Part shown: piece after piece, positions 35,004 through 45,529 of the stretch
Position numbering within the stretch: the first letter of the stretch is position 1
Layout of the letters: each line of letters starts with the position of its first letter
Source of the DNA: Streptomyces smyrnaeus
Lineage (GTDB): Bacteria > Actinomycetota > Actinomycetes > Streptomycetales > Streptomycetaceae
Assembly: GCF_017676345.1 (NCBI RefSeq)
Contig: NZ_JAFFZM010000025.1
Span: forward strand, 30,346 to 94,345
DNA length: 64,000 nucleotides
Reading direction: 5' to 3'
Program-made: the position numbers and the translations under genes
Notes under the pieces: model-generated
The model's input: the letters and a program-made list of their open reading frames with translations, nothing else
Told to the model about the DNA's origin: nothing
The model's database searches: none

Positions 35004-36707
35004 ATGAGCAGGACCGCACCGGCCGGCGCCGACCGAGCGCCGGTCCTCGCGCTGAGGGAGGTGAACAAGTCCTTCGGCAGTGTGCGGGCTCTGCGCGGTG
35101 TACACCTCGACCTGTACGCGGGGGAGACGCACGCACTCGCGGGCGAGAACGGCGCGGGCAAGTCCACGCTGATCAAAATCCTCGCAGGCGTGCACACCCC
35201 CGACGGCGGCACCGTACTGCTCGACGGCTCCCCGGCGGTCTTCCACGGCCCGGCCGCCGCGCGAGACGCCGGTATCGCGGTCATCTACCAGGAACCGACG
35301 CTCTTCGGTGACCTGTCCATCGCGGAGAACATCTTCATGGGCCGTCAGCCCCGTCGCTTCATGGGCCGTATCGACCACACCGCCGTCCGTGAGGCGACCG
35401 CCGCCTTGATGGACCGGCTCGGCGTCGATCTGCACCCCGACCGCGCCGCACGCGGCCTGTCCATCGCGGACCAGCAGATCGTCGAGATCGCCAAGGCGCT
35501 CTCCTTCGATGCCCGTGTACTCATCATGGACGAGCCCACAGCGGCGCTCACCGGGAGCGAGACGGCGCGGCTCTTCGCCGTCGTCGAGGCGCTGCGGGCC
35601 GAGGGCGCCGCCGTACTGTTCATCTCCCACCGGCTCGGCGAGATCTTCGAACTGTGCACGCGGGTCACCACCTTGCGTGACGGTCGGCTCGTCGCCTCCG
35701 AGAGCCTGGCGGGTCTGACCGAGGACGACCTCGTCCGCCGTATGGTCGGCCGCGAGCTGGGCGAGCTGTATCCCAAGCAGGAGACCCGCACCGGCGAGGT
35801 CGCGCTCACCGTGCACCGGCTCACCCGCGAAGGAGTCTTCCGCGACATCTCCTTCGAGGTGCACAAGGGGGAGATCGTCGCCCTGGCCGGGCTGGTGGGC
35901 GCGGGGCGCAGCGAGGTCGCCCAGGCCGTCTTCGGTGTCGACCGCCCCGACGCGGGCGAGGTTCGGGTGGCGGGCAAGGCGCTCCGCCCGGGGTCGCCCA
36001 CGGCCGCCATGGGCGCCGGGCTCGCCCTCGTCCCCGAGGACCGCCGACAGCGGGGCCTGGTCATGGAAGCCTCCATCGAACGCAACATCGGCCTCACCGG
36101 TCTGGGCAGCCTCGGCAGGGGCGGACTCGTCCGCCGCGCCGCAGAGCGCGCCCGCGCCGGGGACTGGGGACTGAAGCTGCGTCTGAAGTACGACCGCCTC
36201 TCCGACTCGGTGAGTGTGCTCTCCGGTGGCAACCAGCAGAAGGTCGTCCTCGCCAAGTGGCTGGCCACGCGGCCGACGGTGCTCATCGTCGACGAGCCCA
36301 CCAGGGGCATCGATGTCGGCACCAAGGCCGAGGTGCACCGGCTGCTGACCTCGCTGGCCGCCGAAGGGCTCGCCATTTTGATGGTCTCCTCCGACCTGCC
36401 CGAAGTCCTCGGCATGGCCGACCGTGTGCTCGTCATGCACGAAGGCCGGCTCGTCTCCGAGATACCCCGTGACCGGGCGGACGAGGAGACGGTGATGGCG
36501 GCCGCGACCGGCCGCGCCCACCAACCGGCGGCCCCGGCCGGACAGCTGCAGCCGCAGCCACCGGAGGTGCCGCACCCACCCGGCAGGCCCCCGGGCCCGC
36601 AACAGTCTCCCGGGTCGCAACAGCCTCCAGAGCCGGGGCGGCCTCCCGGTTCGCAACAGCCTCCCGGCCCGGAGGGGTCTCCCGGGCCGAAGGGAGGCGC
36701 CGCGTGA
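35004..36707 (+). CDS. rhaT: sugar ABC importer ATPase, two domains (RbsA/RhaT type)
   Basis: The 567-residue protein has two nucleotide-binding domains. The first is canonical: GENGAGKST (about 47), Walker B VLIMDEPTAAL. The second has the usual RbsA-type altered Walker A, LVGAGRSE (about 298), with LSGGNQQKVVLAKWL and VLIVDEPTRGIDVG. It powers uptake by the two downstream permeases. ATG at 35004 follows GGAGGAG. After about residue 508 a Pro/Gln/Gly-rich tail replaces the normal end (PPGPQQSPGSQQPP). The symbol follows the rhamnose context. Confidence 0.9.
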   Translation: MSRTAPAGADRAPVLALREVNKSFGSVRALRGVHLDLYAGETHALAGENGAGKSTLIKILAGVHTPDGGTVLLDGSPAVFHGPAAARDAGIAVIYQEPTLFGDLSIAENIFMGRQPRRFMGRIDHTAVREATAALMDRLGVDLHPDRAARGLSIADQQIVEIAKALSFDARVLIMDEPTAALTGSETARLFAVVEALRAEGAAVLFISHRLGEIFELCTRVTTLRDGRLVASESLAGLTEDDLVRRMVGRELGELYPKQETRTGEVALTVHRLTREGVFRDISFEVHKGEIVALAGLVGAGRSEVAQAVFGVDRPDAGEVRVAGKALRPGSPTAAMGAGLALVPEDRRQRGLVMEASIERNIGLTGLGSLGRGGLVRRAAERARAGDWGLKLRLKYDRLSDSVSVLSGGNQQKVVLAKWLATRPTVLIVDEPTRGIDVGTKAEVHRLLTSLAAEGLAILMVSSDLPEVLGMADRVLVMHEGRLVSEIPRDRADEETVMAAATGRAHQPAAPAGQLQPQPPEVPHPPGRPPGPQQSPGSQQPPEPGRPPGSQQPPGPEGSPGPKGGAA

Positions 36708-37737
36708 GCACCACCGCGCCCCCGCGCACCGCCACCCGCTCCGAGCCCGAGCCCACCGGCCGCACCGCGGCCGAGACGGTGCTGCGCGTACGCGAGTACA
36801 GCATCGGCGGCGCCCTCGTGCTGCTGATCCTCGTGACCTGGTTGGCCAACCCGTCCTTCCTCGACCAGCAGGGCATCAAGGACCTGCTGCTCAACTCCTC
36901 GATCCTGGTGCTGCTCGCCACCGGACAGTCGGTCGTCGTCCTCACCCGGAACATCGACCTGTCCGTCGGCTCGGTGGTCGGACTGACCGCCTTCGCCTGC
37001 GGCTCCTTCGTCTCCGGCACCGATCACGGCCCGGTAGCCCTCGTGCTGCTCGGCATCGCTCTGGGGGCCGGCTGCGGGCTGGTCAGCGGTGCCCTCGTCA
37101 GCTTCGGCAGGGTGCCCGCGCTGGTGGTCACGCTCGGCATGCTGTACGTCATCCAGGGCGTCGACCACGCATGGGCGCACGGGGAGCAGATCAACGCGGC
37201 CACCGTGCCGGACGACATCCTGACCCTCGGCAGCGGCAGCTTCCTCGGCATCCCCTACCTGCCGCTCATCTCCGCGCTGGTGCTCGCCGGGACGGGCTAC
37301 TTCCTGCGCACCTACCGCAGCGGCCGGGAGCTGTACGCGATCGGCTCCAACCCCGAGGCGGCCCGCCTGGCGGGCATCCCCATCCGCCGCCGGGTGCTGA
37401 CCGCCTACGCCTTCTCCGGAGCCGTCGCCGGGTTCGCCGGTGCGCTGTGGCTGGCCCGCTTCGGCACCGTCGTCGCCGACGCGGCCAACGGCTGGGAGTT
37501 GACCGTCGTCAGCGCCGTCGTCGTCGGTGGCGTCGCCATCACCGGGGGAGTGGGCACCGTGTGGGGCGCCGCGCTGGGCGCGCTGCTGCTGACCACCATC
37601 GGCAGCGCTCTGGTCGTGCTGAAAGTCAGCTCCTTCTGGGAACAGGCCATCACCGGTGCGCTGCTGCTCGCGGCCATCAGCACCGACCGCGTGGTGCGCA
37701 GCCGCAGCACCCGTGCGCTGAGGAAGAGGAGAAGGCA

Positions 37738-37741
<4 letters not shown>
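36704..37741 (+). CDS. rhaP: sugar ABC importer permease (RbsC/RhaP type)
   Basis: The 345-residue permease has 8-10 hydrophobic segments and the RbsC-family signature NIDLSVGSVVGLTA, then GALVSFGRVPALVVTLGML and YAIGSNPEAARLAGIP. GTG at 36704 overlaps the stop of the ATPase gene by 4 bases. The first 30 residues are polar and Pro/Thr-rich. It forms the membrane channel with the next permease; rhamnose is inferred from the locus. Confidence 0.9.
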
Positions 37742-38832
<1,091 letters not shown>

Positions 38833-38938
38833 CGGACGACGCGCCCTCCGCCCCCGTGAACCAACTCACCGCAGTTCTCGCTCCTCCTCCCCTCCCGCAC
38901 CCTTCCGAATCCCCCGGCACCCTCCGAAAGGCAACGCC

Positions 38939-40018
38939 ATGCGACCGCACCACCGCTCACGTGTCCTCGCCGTCACAGCGGCGGCCTGCGCTCTGTCCGT
39001 CACCCTCGCGGGCTGCTCGGGCACCACCAAGAGTGACGCCGAGGACGACGCGAAGGACACGGCGAAGAACGCCAAGGCCGACCCCGACGCGCCGCTGAAG
39101 AAGGGCCTCGAACTCGCCTTCCTGCCCAAGCAGATCAACAACCCCTACATGACGGTCGTCGACAAGGGCGGCATCAAGGCGGCCAAGGAGTTCGGCGGCA
39201 AGGGCAAGGAGGTCGGGCCCTCCGACGCGAAGGCGTCCTCGCAGGTCAGCTATATCAACACCCTCACCCAGCAGCGCCAGGACGCCATCCTGCTCGCCGC
39301 CAACGACCCCAACGCGGTGTGCGGGCCCCTCAAGGCTGCCATGAAGCAGGACGTCAAGATCGTCACGTACGACTCGGACGCGGGCAAGGACTGCCGCCAT
39401 CTGTTCATCAACCAGGCCGCCTCCGAGGACATCGGCCGCGGCCTGGTCAAGGACATGGCGAAACAGCTCGACTACAAGGGCGACATCGCGATCCTCTCGG
39501 CGACCCAGAACGCCACCAACCAGAACACGTGGATCAAAATCATGAAGGACGAGCTCAAAAAGCCGAAGTACAAGGGCATGAAGCTCGTCAAGACCGCCTA
39601 CGGCGACGACGTCGACCAGAAGTCCTTCCAGGAGACCCAGGGACTTCTCAAGGCCTATCCGGATCTCAAGGGCATCATCTCGCCCACCACTGTCGGCCTG
39701 GCGGCGGCGGCCCGCTACGTCAGCGGCTCCAAGTACAAGGGCAAGGTCACGCTCGGCGGGCTGGGCACCCCCAACCAGATGCGCAAGTACATCAAGGACG
39801 GCACCATCGAGCAGTTCTCCCTGTGGGACGCCTCCAAGCTCGGCTATCTGGGCGCCTACGCCGCCGCGGCCCTTGCCTCCGGACAGATCACCGGCAAGGA
39901 AGGCGAGAAGTTCAAGGCGGGGAAGCTCGGGGAGTACACGGTCGGCAAGGACGGGGAAGTCGTCCTCGGCCCGCCCACGGTCTTCACCAGCAAGAACATC
40001 GACGACTTCGACTTCTGA
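38939..40018 (+). CDS. rhaS: rhamnose ABC importer substrate-binding lipoprotein
   Basis: The 359-residue protein has a lipoprotein signal with lipobox LAGC (Cys near residue 22), an Asp/Ala/Lys-rich linker, and a periplasmic-binding-protein fold of the ribose/rhamnose class: LAFLPKQINNPYMTVVDKGG, QDAILLAANDPNAVCGPLK, TYDSDAGKDCRHLFINQA, ILSATQNATNQNTWI and GIISPTTVGLAAAARYV. It captures the sugar outside the membrane. It is 106 bases after the second permease, long enough for separate mRNA processing, with a GAAAGG ribosome site. Confidence 0.93.
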   Translation: MRPHHRSRVLAVTAAACALSVTLAGCSGTTKSDAEDDAKDTAKNAKADPDAPLKKGLELAFLPKQINNPYMTVVDKGGIKAAKEFGGKGKEVGPSDAKASSQVSYINTLTQQRQDAILLAANDPNAVCGPLKAAMKQDVKIVTYDSDAGKDCRHLFINQAASEDIGRGLVKDMAKQLDYKGDIAILSATQNATNQNTWIKIMKDELKKPKYKGMKLVKTAYGDDVDQKSFQETQGLLKAYPDLKGIISPTTVGLAAAARYVSGSKYKGKVTLGGLGTPNQMRKYIKDGTIEQFSLWDASKLGYLGAYAAAALASGQITGKEGEKFKAGKLGEYTVGKDGEVVLGPPTVFTSKNIDDFDF

Positions 40019-40173
40019 GACACTTTCGGCCTCTGACAGACTTGACTCGTACGACGTCTCCCACGACCGGGGCGTCGACTTCGCGGCGGTCGGCCGGGCG
40101 GGGCCGGCAGGGAGGGGCTGAGCACGGTGCGGCGGAAGCGGCACGGCAGACCGGCAAGCACCGGGGCACCCAG

Positions 40174-41193
40174 GTGAGCCGGACGGTCGGAATCAAGGAG
40201 GTCGCCCGTGCGGCCGGGGTTTCCGTCGGCACAGTCTCCAACGTCATCAACCGGCCCGCCATGGTGGCCGAGGAGACCCGCCTTCGCGTGCAGTCAGCCA
40301 TCGAACGGCTCGGCTATGTGCGCAGCGAGGCCGCCCGCCATCTGCGGGCGGGACGCAGCCGCATCATCGCCCTGCTGGTCCTCGACATGGCCAACCCGTT
40401 CTTCGTGGACGTCGCCGCCGGAGCGGAACGGGCGGCGCGTGCCGCGGGGCTGGGCGTCATGCTGTGCAACAGTGCGCAGAGCCCCAGCGAGGAGGCCGAC
40501 TACCTCGCCCTCTTCGCCGAGCAGCGCGTCCGAGGCGTACTGATCACCCCTACGGAGACGACAGGGGGCAATCTCACGGCCTTCCAGCGGCACGGCATCC
40601 CCTTCGTCTCCGTCGACCGCGTGGTGCCCAGCGCGGAAGGCTGCTCGGTCTCCGTCGACGACGTCGAAGGCGCCGGGCTGGCCGCACGCCATCTGCTCGA
40701 CAGCGGCCACAGCGACATCGCCTACGTCAGCGGACCGATGCAGCTGAGCCAGTGCCGCGACCGGCACACCGGAGCCACCCGCGCCCTGCGTGACTTCGGC
40801 ACCGGCGCCCGGCTCCGGCACATCGAGGGCGCCCGGATGGACGTGGCAGCCGGGCGCGACGCGGGCGCCCGGCTGCTGGGCATGTCACCGCGCCCCACTG
40901 CCGTCTTCTGCGCCAACGACCTGATGGCACTCGGCGTGCTGCAGGCGCTCTACGGCGCCGGTGTCGCCGTCCCCGAGGAGGTGGCTCTGGTGGGCTACGA
41001 CGACATCGAGTTCGCCGCCGCGGCAGCCGTCCCCCTCACCTCCGTACGGCAGCCCGCCTACCGGATGGGCCGGGCGGCGGCCGACCTGCTCATCGAGGAG
41101 ACCGGCGAGGAAGCGGACCGCCACCAGCACCAGCGCATCGTGCTCCAGCCGGAGCTGGTCGTGCGGGCCTCCACACTGCCGCCCCGCGGCTGA
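40174..41193 (+). CDS. LacI-family regulator, probable rhamnose repressor
   Basis: A 339-residue protein from a GTG at 40174: the DNA-binding domain VGIKEVARAAGVSVGTVSNV with hinge YVRSEAARHLRAGRSR begins within 5 residues of it, as in all LacI proteins. The frame open to 39,319 is an artefact. The effector domain shows ALLVLDMANPFFVDVA, VRGVLITPTET, VSVDDVEGAGLAARHL and VALVGYDDIEFAAAA. It lies downstream of the importer genes in the same direction, and two LacI-like sites occur in the divergent gap, so it most likely represses both operons until a rhamnose-derived ligand binds. Confidence 0.88.
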   Translation: MSRTVGIKEVARAAGVSVGTVSNVINRPAMVAEETRLRVQSAIERLGYVRSEAARHLRAGRSRIIALLVLDMANPFFVDVAAGAERAARAAGLGVMLCNSAQSPSEEADYLALFAEQRVRGVLITPTETTGGNLTAFQRHGIPFVSVDRVVPSAEGCSVSVDDVEGAGLAARHLLDSGHSDIAYVSGPMQLSQCRDRHTGATRALRDFGTGARLRHIEGARMDVAAGRDAGARLLGMSPRPTAVFCANDLMALGVLQALYGAGVAVPEEVALVGYDDIEFAAAAAVPLTSVRQPAYRMGRAAADLLIEETGEEADRHQHQRIVLQPELVVRASTLPPRG

Positions 41194-41328
41194 CCGGGGT
41201 GGCCGCGCATCGGCGTACCGCAGCTCGGCCGGCGGGCAGGGCGAAGGGGCGGACGAGGAACGGAGCGACCACCGACGGCACGCCGCCGGTCAGCCGCTCG
41301 AAGGCGCAGTGGCGCCGCCGTGCCGGGG

Positions 41329-42429
41329 CTACCCGGCGGAGGCGGACCCCGCCGACTCCTGCCTCTGCGCCGCCGCCAGAAGCGCCCGTACGTCCCGTAC
41401 TGCGGAGCGCCCCGCCCGGTTGGCGCCGATCGTGCTGGCAGAGGGCCCGTAGCCGACCAGGTGGACGCGCGGGTCGCGAGTCACCCGCGTGCCCTCCAGC
41501 CGGATTCCGCCGCCCGCCTCACGCAGCCGCAGCGGCGCCAGATGATCGATGACGGGGCGGAAACCGGTGGCCCACAAAACCGTGTCCGCCGGTGCCCGAC
41601 TGCCGTCGGCCCACTCGACGCCGTCCTCGGTGAGCCGTGCGAACATCGGGTGCCGCTCCAGCACACCGCTCTCCCGCGCACGACGCACCTGCTCGGTCAT
41701 CGGCAGTCCGGTCACCGACACCACGCTGCGCGGCGGCAGGCCCTCCCGTACCCGCTCCTCCACCAGCGCCACGGCGGCCCGTCCCTCCTCCTCACCGAAG
41801 GAACCGGTGCGGAAGAGTGGCGGCCTCCGCGTCACCCACAAGGTCTCGGTCGCGACCTCGGCGATCTCCATCAGATGCTGCACCGCCGAGGTCCCGCCCC
41901 CTACGACGACCACCCGCTTGCCCACGAAGGCGTCCGCCCGGGGGCCCGGGTACTGCGCCGTGTGCAGCTGCCGGCCCCGGAAGACCTCCTGGCCGGGTAT
42001 CCGGGGCCAGAACGGCCGGTCCCAGGTGCCGGTCGCGTTGATCACGGCCTGTGCCGCCCAGTCCCCTTCCGAGGTCCGCACGAGCAGCCGCCCGCCCCAG
42101 CCCGCGTCACGTACCTCCCGCACATCCACAGGACGCCGCACGCGCAGATCGAAAGCGCGCTCGTAGGCGGCGAAGTACTCCCCGATCACCTTCGACGACG
42201 GACGCTCGGGGTCGGCGCCGGTCAGCTCCATGCCGGGCAACGCGTGCATACCGTGCACCCGGCCGTAGGTCAGCGTCGGCCACCGGAACTGCCACGCACC
42301 ACCGGGCGCCGGCGCATGATCCAGCACGACGAAGTCCACGCCCGGCTCGAACCCGGATCGCCGCAGGTGATACGCGCTGGAGAGCCCCGCCTGCCCGGCA
42401 CCCACGACCACGACCGCCACGTTGTCCAT
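41329..42429 (-). CDS. FAD-dependent oxidoreductase, flavin monooxygenase-like
   Basis: The 366-residue protein has VVVGAGQAGLSSAYHLRRSG at the N-terminus (FAD site) and VVVVGGGTSAVQHL in the middle (NADPH site), plus VINATGTWDRPFWP and VLWATGFRPVIDHL, the ATG motifs of trimethylamine/Baeyer-Villiger-like flavoproteins. The short form resembles putative flavoproteins often annotated as metal-resistance or monooxygenase-like. ATG at 42429 is the most likely start, though its ribosome site is weak. Divergent from yjbQ; substrate unknown. Confidence 0.85.
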   Translation of the reverse strand: MDNVAVVVVGAGQAGLSSAYHLRRSGFEPGVDFVVLDHAPAPGGAWQFRWPTLTYGRVHGMHALPGMELTGADPERPSSKVIGEYFAAYERAFDLRVRRPVDVREVRDAGWGGRLLVRTSEGDWAAQAVINATGTWDRPFWPRIPGQEVFRGRQLHTAQYPGPRADAFVGKRVVVVGGGTSAVQHLMEIAEVATETLWVTRRPPLFRTGSFGEEEGRAAVALVEERVREGLPPRSVVSVTGLPMTEQVRRARESGVLERHPMFARLTEDGVEWADGSRAPADTVLWATGFRPVIDHLAPLRLREAGGGIRLEGTRVTRDPRVHLVGYGPSASTIGANRAGRSAVRDVRALLAAAQRQESAGSASAG

Positions 42430-42531
42430 GGTGGTGGGAACCAGCCGGGGCTCCGAAACCTTCCCGGTGCCCAGGACGCCCGGCCGGCGCTCGGTCGGCG
42501 TTTTGTCGGTCCCCTTTGAGAAGATCGAGCC

Positions 42532-42957
42532 ATGGCTGAGAGCTTCACGACACGCGAGATCGACGTCAGGACCGGCTCCCGGGAGACGGTCCACGACCTG
42601 ACCCGGGAGTGCGCCTCCTTCCTGCGGGATGTCGCCGCCGGCCGGGACGGGCTGCTGAACGTCTTCGCGCCGCACGCCACCATGGGGGTGGCGCTTCTGG
42701 AGACCGGTGCGGGCAGCGACGATGACCTGCTGTCCGCCCTCCGCGATCTCCTCCCGCCGGACGACCGCTGGCGGCACAAGCACGGCAGCCCCGGCCACGG
42801 CCGCGACCACGTACTCCCCGCCCTCGTACCCCCGCACGCCACCCTCCCCGTGGTCGGCGGAGAGCTGGCCCTGGGCACCTGGCAGTCGGTGTGTCTGGTG
42901 GACACCAACGGGGACAATCCCAGCCGTCAGGTGCGGCTGAGTTTCCTGGGTCAGTGA
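42532..42957 (+). CDS. yjbQ: YjbQ family (UPF0047) protein
   Basis: The 141-residue protein has the UPF0047 landmarks: NVFAPHATMGVALLETG with conserved His, HGSPGHGRDHVLPALVPPHA, and the closing TWQSVCLVDTNGDNPSRQ. E. coli YjbQ shows thiamine-phosphate synthase activity in selected conditions; the natural role is unclear. The last codons encode VRLSFLGQ. The 45 bases covering residues before that end are duplicated at 57,728, which makes this gene the probable integration target of the neighbouring element. Confidence 0.9.
   Translation: MAESFTTREIDVRTGSRETVHDLTRECASFLRDVAAGRDGLLNVFAPHATMGVALLETGAGSDDDLLSALRDLLPPDDRWRHKHGSPGHGRDHVLPALVPPHATLPVVGGELALGTWQSVCLVDTNGDNPSRQVRLSFLGQ
42897..42941 (+). 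repeat. left copy of a 45-bp direct repeat in the 3' end of yjbQ
   Basis: GGTGGACACCAACGGGGACA begins this copy. It matches the sequence at 57,728-57,772 at 43 of 45 positions, in the same orientation. Both differences are third-codon changes (GAC/GAT, CCC/CCT). It is the left edge of the accessory block and looks like attL of an integrated element. Confidence 0.8.
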
Positions 42958-43023
42958 GCTGTTTTGGGTGGACTGTAGAGGGGAAGTCCGGCCCCACCAA
43001 CTGAGCAGCGCTTGGTTGCCGGG

Positions 43024-43577
43024 AGCAGACCAGGAAGCGGTCAACGCCGCCCCCGAAACTCTGCTGGTTTACTACGCCGGCCACGGCCTGATCGAGCCGA
43101 GGACCGGGAAATTGCACCTTGCCACCGAGACGACGGACCCCACGTCCGTTCACACACTGCCAGGCCCTATGACTGGATCCGTTGGTCGGTCGAGAAAAGC
43201 CGAGCCCTGCGCCGGATCGTCGTACTGGATTGCTGCTACAGCGCCCGGGCCTTCGGAGTGCAGTCCTCCACGGCGGCCTTGGAGGTCGACGGTACGTGTT
43301 TGCTGGCCGCAGCAGCCGAGACGGCGGTGGCGCTTTCTCCGCCGGGTGAGCCGCTCACAGCTTTCACCGGCGAGTGGCTCACCCTGATGCGGGACGGGAT
43401 ACCCGGTGAGGGGGAGTACCTTGACCTCGACACGATCTTCAGACGGCTGCGCACCCGTCCGATGACGAACAACAGCCCCGAACCGCACCGACTGTGCCGC
43501 AATCAACTGGGGCACATTCCCTTCCTCCGTAACGCCGCCTACACCCCACCGCCGGTAGCACCGTACCCAGGCCATGT
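43024..43577 (+). pseudogene. caspase-like (peptidase C14) protease, truncated and frameshifted
   Basis: One frame carries APETLLVYYAGHGLIEP with the catalytic His of a caspase; a second carries YDWIRWSVEKSRALRRIV and LDCCYSARAFG with the catalytic Cys, then AETAVALSPPGEPLTAFTGE. The frames change near 43,165, where VHT runs into ARPYDWIR. The N-terminal part of the protease domain is absent upstream. Intact relatives in streptomycetes are bacterial caspases, some tied to conflict systems. Both catalytic residues survive but cannot be joined without a frameshift, so this copy is dead. Confidence 0.72.
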
Positions 43578-43596
43578 GCGGCACCCACACGCGGAT

Positions 43597-44870
43597 CGGA
43601 TGGAACGCTCAGTAGCCGCGATCTACACGGCTCGCAGCCTGGCCGCTACTCTTCAGACCATCGCCGACGGCATAGTCTCCGGCCTGGGATACGGGCTGGC
43701 CGCAGTGAACCTCGTACGCACCGACGGTGATTTGGTTGTCGCCGCTGTGGCCGGCAGCCCCGACGCCGAAGCGTTGATCGCGGGCAGAGTGGGAAGCCGG
43801 GCATCGTGGGAACGCCGACTGCTGATGGGCGAGGACTGGCATGGCCTGCGTTTCATCCCCACACCGAGGGACGGATTCTTACCGATGATGACGTGCCTCA
43901 GTGGCACACCGAAGGTCCCGCGCCGGACGAGGAGGATGGCTGGCATCCTGAGGACCGGCTTTACGCACCGATTCACGCACTGGGTGGGTAACTGTCCGGG
44001 GTGATCACCGTGGATCACCCCGCCGACGGCTGCAGGCCGGACGGTGACAGTCGGGCGTCCCTGCGAACGTACGCATTCCATTCCGCTATCGCCCTCGGGA
44101 ACGCGCGGCTGCGATCGAACATGCAGGGGCCCTCGTACGGCTGGAACGCGAACAGCAGACGTTGCGCGCGAGTGAGGAGTCGTTCCGGCAGTCCTTCGAG
44201 TGCGCGCCGTCCGGCATGGCCATCGCTGAAATGGGCGGCGACCTGCACGGGCGACTGCTCCGGGTCAACGACGCTCTGTGCCAACTCCTGGGACGCTCCG
44301 CTTCCGCGTTGCGCCGCTACTCCTTCTCCGACCTTGTCCATCCCGAGGACGTTGAAGTCCTGTTGCGGAATTCCGCTGAGGGAGGCCAGGTCGATGTACG
44401 CCTGGCTCACCGAGACGGCACCTATGTCTGGGTGTCTCTGCAGAACTCCGTCGTTGCCAACGCGGCGGATGGGCCCCGGTTCATCCTTACCCACCTGCAA
44501 GACATATCGGTCTCGCGGTGGTGCGCTTCGGCCTCGACGGCTTCAAGGCTTTACAACGCGCGCCATGGGCGAGCCGCTGGCGACACCGCTCTCCGAGAGA
44601 CCGCGAACAAACTGCTCACTGAACTGCGCTCGTGGGATTGTGAGGGCGAACTCGGCCGAATCCAGGGCGATGAGCTCGTTCTGCTCGCGCCCGATGTGGA
44701 TGCTCGCGAGGCAGAGGTAATGGAGGCTCGCCTGCACGCGGCCTGCCGGAGGCCGTTTCCGAACCGCTCCGCGTTCGACCGTCGGGCACTGAGCGTCACA
44801 GGCGTAGTGTGCTGGGCAACCTGCGGGCACTCAGCGAAGCAAGTGCTTCAGGGGTCTGGTGAACTGCTGC
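43597..44870 (+). pseudogene. GAF-PAS-GGDEF protein (CdgB-like architecture), frameshifted
   Basis: Successive frames give a GAF domain (TARSLAATLQTIADGIVSGL), its end (WHPEDRLYAPIHALGG), a coiled linker (AFHSAIALGNARLRSNMQ), a PAS domain (SEESFRQSFECAPSGMAIAE, YSFSDLVHPEDVEVLL) and part of a GGDEF domain (GDTALRETANKLLTEL, then GRIQGDELVLLAP). At least three frame changes are needed, near 43,885, 44,130 and 44,530. The cyclase signature reads QGDEL in place of GGDEF. The order equals that of the streptomycete diguanylate cyclase CdgB, but this copy cannot make it. It follows directly on the caspase remnant. Confidence 0.7.
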
Positions 44871-45019
44871 ATGATCGGAAGCTAAAGCGAGCTTCCGGCG
44901 GCCGGTAGATCACATCGGCATGCCAGACCAGCCTGCTGGCTTGACTGTTGTCCCAACGGAGCTTAGTGGAACTGGCACTCCCTTTGCTGGGACCTGACTC
45001 TCTCAGCGGAGCATCACTC

Positions 45020-45208
45020 TGGCGGCCACGTCCTGCTGATCTGGGGAATCCGTGAGCGGGCATCCCCCGAGGACTGGCACTTCGAGCTCCCTGTGGTGCA
45101 ACGCGGCAAAGGAAAGGCATTTTCCACCTCACCTTCGAAATCCCCACGTTAATTTCGGGCGACGCGGAGTGGCTGGATGAGATCCCGATACCGAACCTCG
45201 CCACATGA
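45020..45208 (+). pseudogene. 3' remnant of an unrecognised gene with one frameshift
   Basis: One frame reads LIWGIRERASPEDWHFELPV and then VVQRGKGKA. Skipping one base in GCATTTTCC continues it as FHLTFEIPTLISGDAEWLDE followed by IPIPNLAT and a stop. The amphipathic, acidic text looks protein-coding. It converges on the small membrane gene. I do not recognise the family. The rest of 44,871-45,233 shows no feature. Confidence 0.35.
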
Positions 45209-45233
45209 GACGACGCCTGAACAGGATGCCGCG

Positions 45234-45527
45234 TCAGATCAGCCCCATCATCTCCGCACCTTCGACGGAGAAGCCAATCGTCCCAAAAATGAGAGCCACA
45301 CTTCCTGCAACACGCATGCCGCGCGGCCCTATGCCACCGAAAATTCCGCTGAGCAGCTTCTCGGAACGAAGGTATACGAAGTCTGTGAGTCCGCGGACGT
45401 TGAATGTAATCAGAAAACCGGCCACTGCCAGGCAGAACGGGAAGATGAACATGTAAAGCGAGGTGGATGATTGTTGCATTTTCCCGCTCTTCGAGGTTGA
45501 TGATTGGCTGTTCTCCTGAGACTCCAC
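45234..45527 (-). CDS. two-helix membrane protein, candidate immunity protein of the RHS toxin
   Basis: The 97-residue protein starts at GTG 2 bases after the RHS stop (TGGTAGGCGTG), so it is probably translated by coupling. The first 20 residues are polar (Ser/Gln-rich). Two hydrophobic segments follow: FIFPFCLAVAGFLI (about 25-45) and VAGSVALIFGTIGFSVE (about 72-90). By eye its GC is much lower than the backbone. A small orphan gene directly behind a polymorphic toxin is the standard place for an immunity gene. A membrane location would suit a toxin acting on the membrane. No family is recognised. Confidence 0.6.
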   Translation of the reverse strand: MESQENSQSSTSKSGKMQQSSTSLYMFIFPFCLAVAGFLITFNVRGLTDFVYLRSEKLLSGIFGGIGPRGMRVAGSVALIFGTIGFSVEGAEMMGLI

Positions 45528-45529
45528 GC

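Noticed and set aside
36250..36300. Second Walker A of the importer ATPase (LVGAGRSE) as a defect
   Set aside because: Altered second-site Walker A is normal in RbsA-type double ATPases.
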